A stretch of 64,000 nt of DNA, from the NCBI RefSeq assembly GCF_023006505.1, contig NZ_JALBGV010000024.1, forward strand, positions 1 to 64,000. Direction: 5' to 3'. This document shows, piece after piece, positions 9,147-18,951 of this stretch (within the stretch, counting starts at the first letter, position 1; the number at the start of each line of letters is the position of its first letter). The notes beneath the pieces are model-generated. The model had not been told where the DNA came from. It was given only the letters and a program-made list of their open reading frames with translations, and searched no databases. This DNA comes from Neorhizobium sp. SHOUNA12A (GTDB lineage Bacteria; Pseudomonadota; Alphaproteobacteria; Rhizobiales; Rhizobiaceae). The position numbers and the translations under genes were made by a program.

Positions 9147-10175
9147 TTAAAGACGCCAGGCCGAGCGGATGACGACGGCGAGCCTGTCCCCGGACTTTAC
9201 CGGATGGCGGCTGAAGGCGCGCAGTGTCTGCCCATCCGGCAAGGCAAGGCGCAAGGCATAACGCTCGCCTTCGAACAGAACCGACAGCACCGTCACCGCG
9301 GCACCCCCGGCGGCGATCTCGACATCCTGCGGGCGCACGAGAATGTCGGCGCAAGTCCGTTCCGTGCGATCCGCCAGAATGTCCTGCATGGCCGGCCATT
9401 CGAGAAGCCGCCCGTCACCGACGGGTGACGGCAATGATAGGATCGATCCCTGCCCCACGAGACCGCCGACCAGCCGGCCCTCAGGCCGCGCATAGATCTC
9501 CTCGGGCGTCGCCACCTGCAGCAGCCGGCCCTCGGACATGACCGCGACGTCGGTCGCTAGCGCCATCGCTTCCGCCTGGTCATGGGTGACATAGATCATC
9601 GTTGCGCCCGACCGGGCATGAAACTCGCGAAACGTCTCTTCCATTTCCTGGCGCAGGTGCCGGTCGAGATTGGCAAGCGGCTCGTCGAGCAGCACGACAT
9701 CCGGTTCGGTGACGAGGCAGCGGGCAAGCGCCACGCGCTGCCGCTGTCCGCCGGAAAGATCGGCGGGGCGCCGGTCGGCATAGGTTTCGAGGTGGACGGC
9801 GGCAAGCGCCTCCTTGACCTTACGGTCGCGCTTCTCGCCCGAAATGCCCCGGACCTTCAGCGGATAACCGACATTCTCCGCGACGCTCATATGCGGCCAG
9901 AGCGCATAGGACTGGAAGACCATCGCCATGTTGCGATGTTCGGGCGGCACCATCTCGCCAGCATCTGCCAGAACTCGCTCGCCGAGCAGGATCGAGCCGT
10001 CACTCGGCTGTTCGAAGCCGGCGATCATCCGGAGCACCGTCGTCTTACCGCAGCCGGAAGGCCCCAGCAGGGCCAGGAAGCCCCCTTCCCGCACCGTCAG
10101 CGATACGTCGTTGACGGCCGCCCGGCCTCCCAGATCGAATGTCTTGGAGAGACGGTTGAGGATCAGCTTCGCCAC
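9147..10175 (-). CDS. ABC transporter ATP-binding protein, AfuC/FbpC-like
   Basis: The 342-residue ATPase of an import system has Walker A GPSGCGKTT (residue ~38), Q-loop VFQSYALWPHM, signature LSGGQRQRVALARC, Walker B VVLLDEPLANLD and switch histidine YVTHD. A C-terminal TOBE-like regulatory domain follows from about residue 240. This architecture is shared by Fe(III), 2-aminoethylphosphonate, spermidine and sugar importers. It overlaps the permease gene by 13 bases and is the last gene of the SBP-permease-ATPase operon. The Pho box before the operon favours a phosphorus-linked role over iron, though the substrate is not shown. Confidence 0.9.
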   Translation of the reverse strand: MAKLILNRLSKTFDLGGRAAVNDVSLTVREGGFLALLGPSGCGKTTVLRMIAGFEQPSDGSILLGERVLADAGEMVPPEHRNMAMVFQSYALWPHMSVAENVGYPLKVRGISGEKRDRKVKEALAAVHLETYADRRPADLSGGQRQRVALARCLVTEPDVVLLDEPLANLDRHLRQEMEETFREFHARSGATMIYVTHDQAEAMALATDVAVMSEGRLLQVATPEEIYARPEGRLVGGLVGQGSILSLPSPVGDGRLLEWPAMQDILADRTERTCADILVRPQDVEIAAGGAAVTVLSVLFEGERYALRLALPDGQTLRAFSRHPVKSGDRLAVVIRSAWRL

Positions 10176-11857
10176 GGGACCACACCTTTCGGCAGACGTT
10201 TCGCCATCAGTTCCAGCACGATCATCATCGCGATCACCATGACGACGACGAGGACGGAAAGTGCGGCGGCGATGTTGAAACTGCCGCTGTCATCGAGATT
10301 GTAGATCAGCACGCCGAGCGTCTGGGTGCCGGCCGACCAGAGGAGCGCCGAGACGGTCAGTTCGTTGCAGGCGATCAGGAACACGAGGATCACCGAAGCG
10401 CCCGCGGCTGGTGCTACCAGGGGCACGAGAATATCGGCGAGACGGCGGGCAAAACCTGCGCCGGAAAGCCGCGCGGCCTCTTCAAGGGAGGGATCGAGCT
10501 GGCGGAACGCGCTGACCACCGGTTTCAGGCTGACGGCGAAGAAGCTGGAGAAATAGGCGATCAGGATGATCCAGATCGTCCCGTAGATGGAGATGCCGAT
10601 CACCGGAATGGGCGCCGCGAACAGCAGGATGAAGGCGACTGCCAGCACGATGCCCGGCAGCGCATAGGGAATTTCCGCCAGCGCCGAGATGACGCCCACG
10701 AAGCGGCTCTTGCTGCGCACCAGAAAATAGCCGGTCAGCACCGTCACCACCAGGAGACCGAAGGCGGTGGCAAGCGACAGCGAGAGGGAATTCGTGAACG
10801 CGATGCGCGTCGCCGCCTGGCGGAAGAGGATTTCCTCATAGGCTTTCGTAGTCGCGGTCGCCGTGCTGAGCGGCACGCCATAGGCAGGCGCCAGCGAACT
10901 TGCGACGAGGGCAATGAGCGGCATGAAGAGGATCAGGAAGATCGTCAGCCAGAGCAGCAGTTCGGCAAGCCATCGCCAGGCGCCAAGCCGGAACACCGCG
11001 ACCTGTCCCGACAGGCCGATGACGCGATAGTCGCGGCCGCGCAGCACCCGTGCCTCGACCATCAGCCCGACGACCGACAGTATGGCGATCAAGGCGGACA
11101 GGACGGAGATATCCGCGAACGTGCGAGGACCGAAAGCGGCAAATTTTGAATAGATCAGGGTCGGCAACGTGTAGATCCCGGCAGGAATGCCGAGGATCGC
11201 CGGAATCCCGAAATTGCCGACGCAGGATACGAAAGCGATCGCCGCCCCCGCCGCAAAACCGGGCAGAGACAGCGGCAGGATGACGTCCTTCAGGACCTGA
11301 AAGGACGACGCGCCGGAAAGCCTTGCCGCCTCTACACCGTCGCGCGGCAGCGCCAGAAGCCCGGCCCGTAGCGACAGGTAGACGAGTGCCGCATTCTGCA
11401 CGCCGTAGAGCAGCGCGATGCCGCCCACCGAATAGAGCGGCTGCGGCGAGCCGAGCGGCGGCGCAAGCCCCAGCGCCTTCAGGAGGGCGCTCGAAGGCCC
11501 GGTCATGCCGATCCAGGACAGCGCCGTCACCTGCGGCGGGATCATCGTCGGCAGCATGAACAGGAAACCGAGGAGAGCCTTGCCGCGGATGTCGAACAGC
11601 GTCAGCAGCAGCGCGAAACCGCCGCCCAGGACCACGGCCGCGATCATGCCGAAGAAGGAGGTCGACAACGTGTCATAGACAGACCGCCACAGGCTCGGGT
11701 CGGACAGAAGTTCGCTCGCCCCGCCCCGAAAGGCGGACATGATTCCGGTCGCGGCAAGTCGGCCGAGCGGCAGCACGCTCAGGCAGAAGATCACGGTTAC
11801 GACAAAAGGAAACAGCCAGCGTGGCTGGCTGTTTCCCTGTTTTTGAGGTCGCGTCAT
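10163..11857 (-). CDS. ABC transporter permease, fused two-domain FbpB/AfuB type
   Basis: At 564 residues this is a tandem permease with two BPD_transp_1 units and about twelve membrane segments. The EAA-type coupling loops are visible as EAARLSGASSFQVLKDVILPLSLPG in the first half and EEAARLSGAGFARRLADILVPLVAP in the second. A single fused permease is normal for FbpB/AfuB and aminoethylphosphonate systems. It lies between the binding-protein gene (12 bases upstream) and the ATPase gene (overlapping), forming a complete importer. Confidence 0.92.
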   Translation of the reverse strand: MTRPQKQGNSQPRWLFPFVVTVIFCLSVLPLGRLAATGIMSAFRGGASELLSDPSLWRSVYDTLSTSFFGMIAAVVLGGGFALLLTLFDIRGKALLGFLFMLPTMIPPQVTALSWIGMTGPSSALLKALGLAPPLGSPQPLYSVGGIALLYGVQNAALVYLSLRAGLLALPRDGVEAARLSGASSFQVLKDVILPLSLPGFAAGAAIAFVSCVGNFGIPAILGIPAGIYTLPTLIYSKFAAFGPRTFADISVLSALIAILSVVGLMVEARVLRGRDYRVIGLSGQVAVFRLGAWRWLAELLLWLTIFLILFMPLIALVASSLAPAYGVPLSTATATTKAYEEILFRQAATRIAFTNSLSLSLATAFGLLVVTVLTGYFLVRSKSRFVGVISALAEIPYALPGIVLAVAFILLFAAPIPVIGISIYGTIWIILIAYFSSFFAVSLKPVVSAFRQLDPSLEEAARLSGAGFARRLADILVPLVAPAAGASVILVFLIACNELTVSALLWSAGTQTLGVLIYNLDDSGSFNIAAALSVLVVVMVIAMMIVLELMAKRLPKGVVPWRS

Positions 11858-11869
11858 ATGGCGCTTATA

Positions 11870-12853
11870 TCAGCCTTTGATGCCGAAGATATCCGCGAAA
11901 CCCTTGACGTCCTTCTCGGAGTTCTTGAGCGCCTCGGGAGCATTGATCGGCAGGACCTTGATCGTCTCGCGCGCCGGGAAGCCGGCCGGTACGGCCATGC
12001 CGTTGCGGGCCGGGATGTAGCCGAGCTTCAGGAAACCTTCCTGGCCCTTCTGCGAGAGCACGTAATCGATGAACTTCTTGGCATTGTCCGCATGCTTGGT
12101 GGAGGCAAGGATCGCGGCGGGCTCGGTGACGGCAGACACGCCTTCCTTCGGGAACACGAACTCGACGGGAGCGCCCTTCGCCTTTTCGCGGATCGGCAGG
12201 TAATCGACCACGAAACCGTAAGCCTTCTCGCCCGAGGCGACGGATTTCAGGATCGCGCCGTTACCACCGGCGGCAATCGCGCCGTTTGCCTTGAGGTTCT
12301 TGTAATAGTCCCAGCCGAGGCCGGATACGCCGGCAAGCGTCTGCGCGTGGATGAGGGCGGCACCCGAAGCGAGCGGGCTCGGCATCGTCACGAGGCCCTT
12401 GGCTTCCGGCTTGGCAAGGTCCGCCCAGCTGGTCGGTTTCATCGCGGCTTGGGTGTTGTAGATGATGCCGGTGGTGATCAGCTTGGTCGAATAATAGAAG
12501 CCGTCGGCGTCATAGAGCGCCTTGTCGTAATTGGCGGCTTCCGGCGACTTGTAGGCCATCAGCTGGCCGGCCTGCTTCATCCGCTCCAGCGTCACCGTGT
12601 CGGCGATCAGGAGAACGTCGGCCGCCGGATTGCCGGCCTGAATCTCGGCATTGAGCTTGGCCATGATCTGCGGCGTCCCGTCGCGCACCCACTGTACGTC
12701 GAGGCCCGGATTGGCAGCCTTGAAACCATCGACGGTCGCCTGCGCGTCCTCATTCGGCTGGCTGGTATAAAGCACGAGATCGGCGGCCTCGGCGGCGCCG
12801 GCAATCATGCCAAAAGCCACGAGGGCGGTGAAAGCGGAAAGAAGGTTCTTCAT
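11870..12853 (-). CDS. ABC transporter substrate-binding protein, Fe(III)/phosphonate type
   Basis: The 327-residue periplasmic binding protein begins with a signal peptide (MKNLLSAFTALVAFGMIAGAAEA) cut before ADLVLYTS. The mature part follows the type 2 fold of the AfuA/FbpA and aminoethylphosphonate-binding proteins (VLYTSQPNEDAQATVDGF, ADVLLIADTVTLERMKQAGQL, PAARNGMAVP near the end). The start at 12853 is set by the signal peptide; the open frame runs 48 codons further upstream through the promoter. A Pho box and -10 element lie about 30-65 bases upstream. S. meliloti has a PhoB-controlled afuABC operon, and this is probably its counterpart. The ligand is undetermined. Confidence 0.9.
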   Translation of the reverse strand: MKNLLSAFTALVAFGMIAGAAEAADLVLYTSQPNEDAQATVDGFKAANPGLDVQWVRDGTPQIMAKLNAEIQAGNPAADVLLIADTVTLERMKQAGQLMAYKSPEAANYDKALYDADGFYYSTKLITTGIIYNTQAAMKPTSWADLAKPEAKGLVTMPSPLASGAALIHAQTLAGVSGLGWDYYKNLKANGAIAAGGNGAILKSVASGEKAYGFVVDYLPIREKAKGAPVEFVFPKEGVSAVTEPAAILASTKHADNAKKFIDYVLSQKGQEGFLKLGYIPARNGMAVPAGFPARETIKVLPINAPEALKNSEKDVKGFADIFGIKG

Positions 12854-12901
12854 CGGAGCGTCCCTGTTCGAACATAAGGTGCGGACGATAAGCATTCCTG
12901 A

Positions 12902-12919
12902 TTGACAGCCATGTGACAG
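12902..12919 (-). promoter_or_regulatory. Pho box before the ABC transporter operon
   Basis: On the minus strand the bases read CTGTCAC, ATGG, CTGTCAA: two 7-bp PhoB repeats separated by 4 bases, an almost perfect match to the consensus CTGTCAT-N4-CTGTCAT. A -10-like TATCGT (12885-12890) sits 11 bases downstream, the spacing usual for PhoB-activated promoters where the box replaces the -35. The start codon is at 12853. Confidence 0.82.
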
Positions 12920-13096
12920 GCTGTGGAGCGACGTCGCCTTACGGCGCCTTTTACCAGCGACTGCCGGGATTCGAAGACTAAATTTACTGTGCTCCAATCA
13001 TTCCGGCCCGACAGCACTGTCGAACCCGGCCGCTTCAATTGTTTCGCAACCAAATCCTGCCATCTCGTGCCATAGGGTATATTTCGGGGACACAAG

Positions 13097-14998
13097 ATGA
13101 AAAGCCGGGCAAACTGGGGCGCGCAGCTGCGCTATGGGTTCGACAAGAGCATGGCGGGCGGCGCAATCGCGCTGATCGGCTGGCTGGCGCTGATATCGCT
13201 GGTAGTGATCATGATCGCCGGCGCTATTCTCGCCGTAACCGGCATCGCGCCGGAGGGTGCAGAGCCGCTGGGCTTCGTCGAAGGCACGTGGGAATCGCTG
13301 ATGCGGACCTTCGATGCCGGCACCATGGGTGCCGACCAGGGTTGGAGCTTCCGCATCATCATGCTACTGGTCACAATCGCCGGCATCTTCGTCTTCTCGG
13401 CACTCATCGGCGTCATCTCATCAGGCCTGGAAGACAAGCTCGACGACCTGCGCAAGGGCCGTTCGCGGGTGCTCGAAACCGAGCATACGATCATCCTCAA
13501 CTGGTCGCCCTCGATCTTCGACGTCATCTCGGAACTCGTCATCGCCAACCAGAGCCGCCGCAACCCTCGCATCGTCATCATGGCGAACAAGGACAAGGTG
13601 GAGATGGAAGACGAGATCGCCACCAAAGTCGTCGATCGCAAGAACACCAAGATCATCTGCCGCAGCGGCGACCCGACCGACCTCTACGATCTCGGCATCG
13701 TCAATCCGCAAACCTCGCGATCGATCATCGTGCTGTCACCGGAAGGTGAGGACGCGGACCCGCAGGTGATCAAGACGGTGCTTGCGCTGGTGAACGATCC
13801 CAACCGGCGGACAGAAAAATACATGATTGCCGCCGAAATCCGCGACGCCGACAACGCCGAAGTCGCAAGGATCGTCGGCGGTAGCGAAATGCAGCTGGTG
13901 CTCGCCGACGACCTGATCGCCCGCATCGTCGTCCATACCAGCCGCCAGGCGGGCCTGAGTGCCGTCTATTCCGAACTGCTCGATTTCGACGGCTGCGAAA
14001 TCTACACGCTCGAACAGCCCGACCTCGTCGGAAAATCCTTCGGCAATGCGGTGCTGGCCTACGACAAGAGCACCCTGATCGGTCTCTGCGACAAGGACGG
14101 CGCCATTCATCTCAACCCCAATCCCAACCAGGTGATCGCCGCCGGTGATCGCGCGGTCATCATCGCCGAAGATGACGACTCGATCAAAACCTGGTCCGGC
14201 GACATGGGCATCGACAAGAATGCCATCAAGGCGATCGTCAAGCGAGCCAAGACCGCGGAGCGCACGCTGATCCTCGGCTGGAATCGCCGCGGCCCGATCA
14301 TCGCGACCGAACTTGCCCGCTATGTGGCGCCCGGCTCGCGGCTGACGATCGCCGCCGACACGCCGGAATTCGAAGGGGAAGTCGCCTCACTGAACCTCGA
14401 CAGGTCCGTGCTTGCCGTCGATCACCGGGTGATCGACACCAGCAGCCGCCCGGCGCTCGACGCGCTCGACATCCCCTCCTACGACCACGTCCTGGTTCTC
14501 GGCTACAGCGACAGCATGATGGCCCAATCGGCCGATACCCGCACGCTGATCACTCTTTTGCAGCTCCGCAAGATCGGCGAGACGGCCGGCAAGCATGTCA
14601 GCGTCGTCAGCGAGATGATCGACGTGCGCAACCGCGAGCTCGCGGAAGTCACCCGCGCCGAGGATTTCGTCGTCAGCAACAAGCTGGTCAGCCTGATGCT
14701 CGCTCAAGCCTCCGAAAACGAATCCATGGCGGCGATCTTCGAAGAGCTTCTGGATGAGGCCGGCTCCGAGATCTACATGCGGCCGATGAGTGATTATGTC
14801 GATATTTCGAAACCCGTAAACTTCTTCACTATAGCGCTGGCAGCCCTTCGCCGCGGCGAAATCGCCATCGGCCACCGCCGCCAGCGGCCGGGCGCCGCCG
14901 ATGTCAGGAATCTCGGCGGCGTGGTCGTCAATCCGCCCCGCGCCGAAATGACCTCCTATGCGGACAGCGACATGCTCATCGTCCTCGCCGCCGACTAA
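13097..14998 (+). CDS. CASTOR/POLLUX-related ion channel
   Basis: The 633-residue inner-membrane protein starts with hydrophobic segments at about 20-50 and 90-115 flanking a pore-loop-like stretch (GTWESLMRTFDAGTMGADQGWSFR). It continues with long cytosolic RCK-like, nucleotide-binding-type domains (TIILNWSPSIFDVISELVIAN; TLILGWNRRGPIIATEL). This is the plan of the CASTOR/POLLUX channel family, whose plant members conduct cations at the nuclear envelope during symbiosis signalling. The classical K+ filter TVGYG is absent, as in that family. Bacterial members are poorly studied. A TATATT -10-like sequence and GGGGACA ribosome-binding site precede it; a bidirectional terminator follows. Confidence 0.88.
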   Translation: MKSRANWGAQLRYGFDKSMAGGAIALIGWLALISLVVIMIAGAILAVTGIAPEGAEPLGFVEGTWESLMRTFDAGTMGADQGWSFRIIMLLVTIAGIFVFSALIGVISSGLEDKLDDLRKGRSRVLETEHTIILNWSPSIFDVISELVIANQSRRNPRIVIMANKDKVEMEDEIATKVVDRKNTKIICRSGDPTDLYDLGIVNPQTSRSIIVLSPEGEDADPQVIKTVLALVNDPNRRTEKYMIAAEIRDADNAEVARIVGGSEMQLVLADDLIARIVVHTSRQAGLSAVYSELLDFDGCEIYTLEQPDLVGKSFGNAVLAYDKSTLIGLCDKDGAIHLNPNPNQVIAAGDRAVIIAEDDDSIKTWSGDMGIDKNAIKAIVKRAKTAERTLILGWNRRGPIIATELARYVAPGSRLTIAADTPEFEGEVASLNLDRSVLAVDHRVIDTSSRPALDALDIPSYDHVLVLGYSDSMMAQSADTRTLITLLQLRKIGETAGKHVSVVSEMIDVRNRELAEVTRAEDFVVSNKLVSLMLAQASENESMAAIFEELLDEAGSEIYMRPMSDYVDISKPVNFFTIALAALRRGEIAIGHRRQRPGAADVRNLGGVVVNPPRAEMTSYADSDMLIVLAAD

Positions 14999-15025
14999 CA
15001 GGACAGTCGAAGAAGGTCGACCAAC

Positions 15026-15060
15026 AAAAAAGCCTGCCGTTTATCCGCGGCAGGCTTTTT
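15026..15060. terminator. Bidirectional rho-independent terminator
   Basis: An 8-bp stem, GCCTGCCG (15032-15039) with CGGCAGGC (15048-15055), is flanked by an A-run on the left and a T-run on the right. It can therefore end transcription from the channel gene on the plus strand and the aminotransferase gene on the minus strand. Confidence 0.93.
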
Positions 15061-15082
15061 CATACCCAAATGTTTCCTAGGC

Positions 15083-16309
15083 TCAGGCGGCCGTCCGGAT
15101 TGCGTTGGAGACCAGGCGGCCGAGCCGCTTGATACCCTCGTCGATCATCGCCTCGTCGGCGCAGGAGAAGCTCATGCGCAGCGTATTGGCATTGCTGCTG
15201 TCCGCGTAGAACGCCTTGCCCGGAACGAAGGCGACCTTTTCCGTGGCGATCGATTTTGCCAGCAACTCGGCGCCGTCCATGCCTTCCGGCAAGGTTACCC
15301 ACACGAACATGCCGCCTTCCGGACGCGTCCAGGTGGCGGTCTTCGGCATGTATTTGTCGAGAGCCGCCAGCATCGCATCGCGCCGCTTGCTGTAAACGGA
15401 CCTGATCTTGGCGACCTGGGCGTCGAAACCGCGCGAGGCGACGTGCTCGATGGCAATCTGGTTGATCGTCGAAGAATGCAGGTCGGCCGCCTGCTTCATC
15501 AGCACCAGCTTGCGAATAACCGGCATCGCCGCGACGACGAAACCGACGCGCAGGCCCGGCGCCAGCGTCTTCGAGAAGCTGCCGCTGTAGATGGTGCGGG
15601 TGTTTTCGATACCGCCCCGGCGGGCGATGTCGAGCGCCATGATCGGCGGAATGGCCTCGCCATCATACCGCAGGTGCTGATAGGCGGCGTCCTCGAGGAT
15701 CGCAATATCAAGTTCGTCGGCAAGCGCCAGCAGCCTTTCGCGGGCCGCCAGGTCGATCGTCTCGCCGGTCGGATTGGAAAAATCGGCAGACAGATAGGCG
15801 AACTTGACGGCGCCGCCGGTCTTGGCCGCGGTGTCGCGATAGGCTTCCGGCGTGCGGTTGCCGTTCAGCGAGAGCTGGTCGTAATTCGGCTCATAGGCAT
15901 TGAAGGCCGAAAGTGCGCCGAGATAAGTCGGCCAGGTCACGAGGGCCGTGTCGTTCGGCGACAGGAACAGCTTGCCGAGATAATCGAGCGCCTGCTGCGA
16001 TCCCGACGTGATGAACACGTTGTCGGGCGTGCAGTCGATACCGATCTTGGCGACGTCGCGGGCGATCCATTCGCGCAACGGCTTATAGCCTTCGCTGACG
16101 GAATACTGCAGCGCCGACCCGACCTGGGCACTGGAAAAAATATCCGAATAGGCTTCCTTGAAGGCCACGTCCGGAAACAGCGCCGGATCCGGAATGCCGC
16201 CTGCGAAAGAGATGATATCGGGCTGGTCGAGCAGCTTCAGCAGCTCGCGGATTTCAGAGGCGCGCATGCGGCTGGAGCGCGTCGCAAAGATTTGTTCCCA
16301 ATCAAGCAC
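15083..16309 (-). CDS. PLP-dependent aminotransferase, class I/II (2-aminoadipate/aromatic type)
   Basis: The 408-residue fold-type I aminotransferase has FAGGIPDPALFP near the N-terminus, the cofactor-contacting SGSQQALDYL, SNPTGETID, the PLP-lysine motif YSGSFSKTLAPGLRVG, and the carboxylate-binding RMSFSC at the end. The sequence is closest in style to LysN/MocR-related transaminases that act on 2-aminoadipate, aromatic or branched amino acids. The start is a GTG at 16309 with AGAGGA 8 bases upstream. A 12-bp inverted repeat lies 50-80 bases upstream. The exact substrate is not readable. Confidence 0.9.
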   Translation of the reverse strand: MLDWEQIFATRSSRMRASEIRELLKLLDQPDIISFAGGIPDPALFPDVAFKEAYSDIFSSAQVGSALQYSVSEGYKPLREWIARDVAKIGIDCTPDNVFITSGSQQALDYLGKLFLSPNDTALVTWPTYLGALSAFNAYEPNYDQLSLNGNRTPEAYRDTAAKTGGAVKFAYLSADFSNPTGETIDLAARERLLALADELDIAILEDAAYQHLRYDGEAIPPIMALDIARRGGIENTRTIYSGSFSKTLAPGLRVGFVVAAMPVIRKLVLMKQAADLHSSTINQIAIEHVASRGFDAQVAKIRSVYSKRRDAMLAALDKYMPKTATWTRPEGGMFVWVTLPEGMDGAELLAKSIATEKVAFVPGKAFYADSSNANTLRMSFSCADEAMIDEGIKRLGRLVSNAIRTAA

Positions 16310-16359
16310 GGGATGTTTCCTCTTATTTCAATTTTCTATGCCCAATCTTTACACAAAGA

Positions 16360-16388
16360 CCGATAGGTCAGCAAGACTGACCTATCGG
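16360..16388. promoter_or_regulatory. 12-bp perfect inverted repeat in a divergent intergenic region
   Basis: CCGATAGGTCAG (16360-16371) and its exact complement CTGACCTATCGG (16377-16388) are separated by CAAGA. The repeat lies between the divergent aminotransferase and vapBC genes. No T-run follows directly on either strand (one begins 12 bases downstream on the plus strand), so it may be an operator, a leader hairpin or a weak terminator. Confidence 0.6.
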
Positions 16389-16433
16389 GGTAGCTGCGAT
16401 TTTTTTCGCCTTTGATTTTGCCTGCAACGGCAC

Positions 16434-16472
16434 TATCTTACGCATAGTCTATCGATCCGCAGAAGGTAAGAT
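16434..16472. promoter_or_regulatory. Inverted repeat before vapBC, possible autoregulatory site
   Basis: ATCTTAC (16434-16440) and GTAAGAT (16466-16472) flank the 25 bases upstream of the antitoxin start codon at 16474. The right arm overlaps the ribosome-binding region (AAGGTAAG). VapBC complexes usually bind inverted repeats at their own promoter, so this is a candidate operator. Confidence 0.4.
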
Positions 16473-16473
16473 C

Positions 16474-16683
16474 ATGACGACGGCGACCTTGTCCTCCAAA
16501 TTCCAGATCTCGATACCCAAAGAAATCCGCGAAAAGCATAATTGGCAAGCTGGGCAGCAATTTGCCTTCATCCCTAAGGGCAAGAGCGTCGTTCTCGTTC
16601 CGGTACCGACGCGAGACGAGCTGAGAGGAATAGCAAAAGGCGCTGACACGAGCAATTATCGGGACAGGGACGATCGTTACTGA
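16474..16683 (+). CDS. vapB: AbrB/SpoVT-domain antitoxin (VapB type)
   Basis: A 69-residue protein. Residues 3-45 form a SpoVT/AbrB swapped-hairpin DNA-binding domain (TATLSSKFQISIPKEIREKHNW, then GQQFAFIPKGKSVVLVPV). The acidic tail would cover the toxin's active site. Antitoxins of this kind neutralise the partner PIN ribonuclease and repress their own operon. Its TGA stop overlaps the toxin's ATG by one base (TGATG), the usual coupling in such pairs. Confidence 0.88.
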   Translation: MTTATLSSKFQISIPKEIREKHNWQAGQQFAFIPKGKSVVLVPVPTRDELRGIAKGADTSNYRDRDDRY

Positions 16684-17069
16684 TGCGCGTCATCGACAGT
16701 TCGGCGTGGATCGAGTGGCTGGTCGACAGTCCCCTGGCTTCACGCCTGGCGGACGAGATACCTGAACCGCACGAATTGATCGTCCCGACGATCGTTCAAA
16801 TGGAAATGTGCAAATGGTTGATAAGGGAGAGGGGCGAGGAATCCGCCGAACGCTTCATGTCCTATACCACCGAATGTATCGTCGTTGAATTAGGCACCGA
16901 GATAGCCTGGGATGCCGCCGAAGCTTCCCTCCGTTTCAAGCTCCCGACCGCAGACGCCATCATCTACGCGACAGCAAGGCTCCTTGACGCCGATCTGGTG
17001 ACCTGCGACCGGCATTTCGAAAACCTGCCGCATGTCACTTATATTCCAAAATCCGGGGCGGAAACCTGA
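16683..17069 (+). CDS. vapC: PIN-domain toxin (VapC type)
   Basis: A 128-residue single PIN domain. The acidic metal-binding residues expected of the family are visible: D5 in MRVIDSSAWIEWL, E41 in VPTIVQMEM, and the aspartates in PTADAIIYATARLLDADLVTCDRHF. VapC toxins are Mg-dependent ribonucleases that cleave tRNA or rRNA and arrest growth. It pairs with the overlapping AbrB-type antitoxin. Its 3' end lies inside the terminator hairpin that also serves the convergent ilvC. Confidence 0.9.
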   Translation: MRVIDSSAWIEWLVDSPLASRLADEIPEPHELIVPTIVQMEMCKWLIRERGEESAERFMSYTTECIVVELGTEIAWDAAEASLRFKLPTADAIIYATARLLDADLVTCDRHFENLPHVTYIPKSGAET

Positions 17070-17079
17070 TTCCGCCCCG
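17052..17079 (-). terminator. ilvC terminator overlapping the vapC stop codon
   Basis: The arms CCGGGGCGGAA (17052-17062) and TTCCGCCCCGG (17069-17079) pair perfectly over 11 bp with a 6-base loop. On the minus strand ATTTTGG follows, so it reads best as the terminator of ilvC. The stop codon of vapC (17067-17069) is within the loop and right arm. Confidence 0.78.
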
Positions 17080-17090
17080 GCTCATTCGTC

Positions 17091-18810
<1,720 letters not shown>

Positions 18811-18827
18811 GTTCTCAAATCCTTTTG

Positions 18828-18843
18828 CGTACCGTACGGTACG
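18828..18843. promoter_or_regulatory. Palindromic operator of the TetR gene
   Basis: CGTACCGTACGGTACG is a perfect 16-bp palindrome immediately downstream of the -10 box and upstream of the ribosome-binding site. This is a typical position for an autorepressor site. Confidence 0.72.
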
Positions 18844-18851
18844 GTTCTGCT

Positions 18852-18879
18852 CGTATAAAGCATCCGCCGCAGCCGTCAA
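18852..18879 (-). promoter_or_regulatory. Sigma70-type promoter of the TetR gene
   Basis: On the minus strand TTGACG (18874-18879) and TATACG (18852-18857) are 16 bases apart, close to the housekeeping consensus. The operator palindrome begins about 8 bases after the -10. Confidence 0.68.
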
Positions 18880-18951
18880 GTCCGTTCTTCGAGCTGCCGC
18901 AACGACAAGGCGCTGAGGTTTCCCGGCTGATCCACGAGGGTTTAAGCCTCG

